This document shows positions 22,679-24,385 of a stretch of DNA of 24,385 nucleotides, in pieces; the stretch's first letter is position 1, and each line of letters opens with the position of its first letter. The notes beneath the pieces are model-generated. The model did no database searches. It was not told the origin of the DNA and was given only the letters and a program-made list of their open reading frames with translations. The position numbers and the translations under genes were made by a program. This DNA is from Thermoflexales bacterium (lineage in GTDB: Bacteria; Chloroflexota; Anaerolineae; B4-G1): positions 1-24,385 of the forward strand of contig SKQX01000063.1 in the NCBI GenBank assembly GCA_007118795.1. Direction: 5' to 3'.

Positions 22679-23839
22679 GGGCGAGGTGGTGACCTGCCGG
22701 CCGTTGGTCGGCCCGACGGGTCCCAGGGACCGCCGGTAGATGCGGTGGCGTTTGTACCACTCTCCGCCCACTGCTCGCACCTCCCCCATACTCTCCACAT
22801 TGGTATCGGCCACCTGGACGAGATCGGCGTGTTCGAAGTCGAACGCCAGGACGGTCTTCGCCATCTCCGTGTAGAGCACGGCATTGGCCCCCACGCCCTG
22901 GTGCTCCGGCAGCAGCCCCACGCCGTTGAAGTTGACCCACTTGGTGCGCTTGAAGTCCAGCAGGATGTGCAGCCAGCCGAAGGGCCCTAGCCTCCCGTTA
23001 GCCCGTTGGATCCCGGCCGAGACGTCCGGATACCCGATGACGAACCCGACCACCTTCTCCCCCTTCATCACGAGCTTGATCAGGCGCGGATCTGCAATGG
23101 CCAGGAACCGGTCGGCGACGGCGCTCACCTCCGCCTCGTCGATCGGATAGTGGCCCCAGCCCTCTGAAAAAGCCTCGTTGTTCACCTTCTGGACCTCGGG
23201 CACCCAGCGGCGCAGCTCCCGTTTGCTGGTGAAGGACTTGACCCAGAATCCTCGCCGTTCCTTGACCCTCTCGGCGATGTCATAGAATCGCTGGGGGAGG
23301 CTCTGACTTCGGGTCAGGTGGGCCGAGAGAAAGTCGATCTCTTTCTCGAAGCCGAGCTCTTGCAGGAAGGCCCCGTAGTATGCGTAGTTATAGGGGATCC
23401 CCACCGCCGGCCGATGCTCGAAGCCCTCCACCAGCAGGCCATGTCCATCACCTCGGAGTAGTCCACGAGGGCCGATCAGCGTGTCCAGGTTGCGCCGGCG
23501 AGCCCACTCCGATGCCGCACCCATCAACGCTCGGGCTATCTCCAGGTCCTCCACCACCTCGAAGAAGTAGAAGAAGGCGGTGTTGCTGCTGTGGTAGTCA
23601 TTGTAGACTCGGTTGTCCAGGACGGCGATCCGTCCCAGGGTGCGGCCTCCCTCCTCGGCGAGGAAGAAGTCGGCCGCCGAATGGCGGTAGAAAGGATGCT
23701 TATCCCGATTCAGGGCGAATCTCATCTCCGAGACCAGCGGGGGCACCCATTGGGTGCAGTCGCGATACAGGGCGAATGGGAAGTCGATAAACCGGCGAAC
23801 CTCTCGGCGTTGGGGGGTGTCGATCTTACGGATCCGCAT
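22631..23839 (-). CDS. GNAT-like family protein, function unknown
   Basis: The 402-residue protein belongs to a widespread family of unknown function with a GNAT acetyltransferase-like fold; E. coli YghO is a relative I recall. Its hallmark stretches are FPFALYRDCTQWVPPL near residue 20, HPFYRHSAADFFLAEEGGR, a PYNYAYYGAFLQELGF segment and NNEAFSEGWGHYPI. A late acetyl-CoA-like segment (VGLLPEHQGVGANAVLY) supports the GNAT fold. The last about 25 residues are not conserved and arise because the frame runs into the antisense of the methyltransferase gene. The ATG has AGGGAAG about 7 bases upstream and lies 15 bases after the degV-type gene, so the two form an operon. Substrate unknown. Confidence 0.75.
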   Translation of the reverse strand: MRIRKIDTPQRREVRRFIDFPFALYRDCTQWVPPLVSEMRFALNRDKHPFYRHSAADFFLAEEGGRTLGRIAVLDNRVYNDYHSSNTAFFYFFEVVEDLEIARALMGAASEWARRRNLDTLIGPRGLLRGDGHGLLVEGFEHRPAVGIPYNYAYYGAFLQELGFEKEIDFLSAHLTRSQSLPQRFYDIAERVKERRGFWVKSFTSKRELRRWVPEVQKVNNEAFSEGWGHYPIDEAEVSAVADRFLAIADPRLIKLVMKGEKVVGFVIGYPDVSAGIQRANGRLGPFGWLHILLDFKRTKWVNFNGVGLLPEHQGVGANAVLYTEMAKTVLAFDFEHADLVQVADTNVESMGEVRAVGGEWYKRHRIYRRSLGPVGPTNGRQVTTSPSGAHGSGDSSDMLGR

Positions 23840-23854
23840 TGAGACTTCCCTGAT

Positions 23855-24385
23855 CTACTTGGCGACGAAGAAGGCCACAGCCAGCACGCCGGGCCCCGCG
23901 TGGGTCACGATGGCCGGCGGCACGTCCAGGATGGGGATGGAGGGCAGGTCGAGCCGGTTGCACATATCGTCCGCCAGAGCTTGTGCCTCCTCCGGGGCTG
24001 CGGCGTGCATGATCGACGGGTGCCCACTGCCGTCGCGCGGAAGCTGCTCCACCATCAGCTTTTTGAGCCGGGCCACGGCCCGTCTGTGGGTCCGCGTGCG
24101 CTCCAGCTGATCGGCCCGGCCATCTCGCATCGTGAGGATCGGTTTGATCCGCAGCACGCTGCCCAGCAGGGCGGCGGCTCCGCCGATCCGGCCTCCTTTC
24201 GCCAGGTACTCCAGCGTCGCCACCAGGAAGTAGATTCGGCAGCGGGGGATGAGATTCCGGAGACGTGCCTCGATGGCGTCGACATCCAGCCCCTCGGTAC
24301 TCCATTCTGCGGCCAGTCTCACCAACGTGGCCAATGGACTGCCGATCACGCGGGTGTCGATGACGCGGATGTCGGCATCGGGGAA
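23855..24385 (-). CDS. DegV family fatty-acid-binding protein, C-terminal part (gene runs off the window)
   Basis: DegV (FakB-type) proteins bind a fatty acid and present it to a fatty acid kinase. The window holds the last 176 codons; the frame is open to the final base, so the start lies beyond 24385. The protein shows IRVIDTRVIGSPLATLV, then YFLVATLEYLAKGGRIG, AALLGSVLRIKPIL and the C-terminal THAGPGVLAVAFFV. These are the second-domain signatures of the family. The N-terminal domain with the conserved Thr-Ser motif is not in the window. It is followed by the GNAT-like gene 15 bases later in the same direction. Confidence 0.9.
   Translation of the reverse strand, partial: FPDADIRVIDTRVIGSPLATLVRLAAEWSTEGLDVDAIEARLRNLIPRCRIYFLVATLEYLAKGGRIGGAAALLGSVLRIKPILTMRDGRADQLERTRTHRRAVARLKKLMVEQLPRDGSGHPSIMHAAAPEEAQALADDMCNRLDLPSIPILDVPPAIVTHAGPGVLAVAFFVAK

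Noticed and set aside
1..24385. tRNA, rRNA, CRISPR arrays, transposases or phage genes
   Set aside because: No cloverleaf signatures, regularly spaced repeats, or recombinase or transposase motifs were found in any gap or frame.

Overview
The window looks like a core chromosomal segment of a GC-rich bacterium, most likely of the phylum Chloroflexota (Anaerolineae/Thermoflexus-like). The phylum is an inference, from three things: the gene order of the NusA/IF-2 cluster, the secreted proteins with Pro-Thr-rich linkers and PPC-type domains, and the style of the intergenic inverted repeats. There is no phage, transposase, CRISPR array, rRNA or tRNA that I can support. Almost all genes are housekeeping genes. 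The unusual content lies in regulation and in a few enzymes with altered active sites.

Layout. 1-227 (minus) is the 5' part of queG (tRNA queuosine modification), with its own near-consensus promoter. 265-707 holds no recognisable gene. 708-8230 (plus) is the translation/RNA operon nusA-rnpM(ylxR)-infB-rbfA-nrnA-truB-ribF. Its genes are tightly packed and several overlap. It starts from an extended -10 promoter, and a Rho-independent terminator sits only about 25 bases into the transcript, so attenuation is likely. rimP, which usually precedes nusA, is absent. 8358-11651 (minus) is a two-gene envelope module: a secreted protein with PPC-type domains and a membrane-anchored protein with a DUF4352-like domain. 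11822-12775 (minus) is era. After a 490-base gap with several small hairpins comes an EF-G-like GTPase (13266-15329, minus).

An intergenic region with two back-to-back promoters separates the EF-G-like gene from tnaA (15575-16951, plus). A 590-base gap rich in perfect inverted repeats follows. 17543-19275 (minus) is a polyprenyl-phosphate sugar-1-phosphate transferase plus upp (uracil salvage). Divergent from upp is ruvB (19377-20396), apparently on a leaderless mRNA. It is followed by a LarA-family racemase and an overlapping homocysteine S-methyltransferase. The window closes with a minus-strand pair: a GNAT-like protein, whose 3' end overlaps the methyltransferase antisense by 48 bases, and a DegV-family lipid-binding protein cut by the window end.

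How the genes work together: nusA, rnpM, infB, rbfA, truB, era and the EF-G-like gene all serve transcription elongation, ribosome assembly, tRNA processing or translation, and queG adds tRNA modification. The points most worth a second look are the nusA leader terminator, the EF-G paralogue with NKIN instead of NKxD and Tyr instead of the catalytic His, the sugar-phosphate transferase lacking the conserved Asp of its GDxG motif, two leaderless promoters, and the two-gene PPC/DUF4352 surface module.
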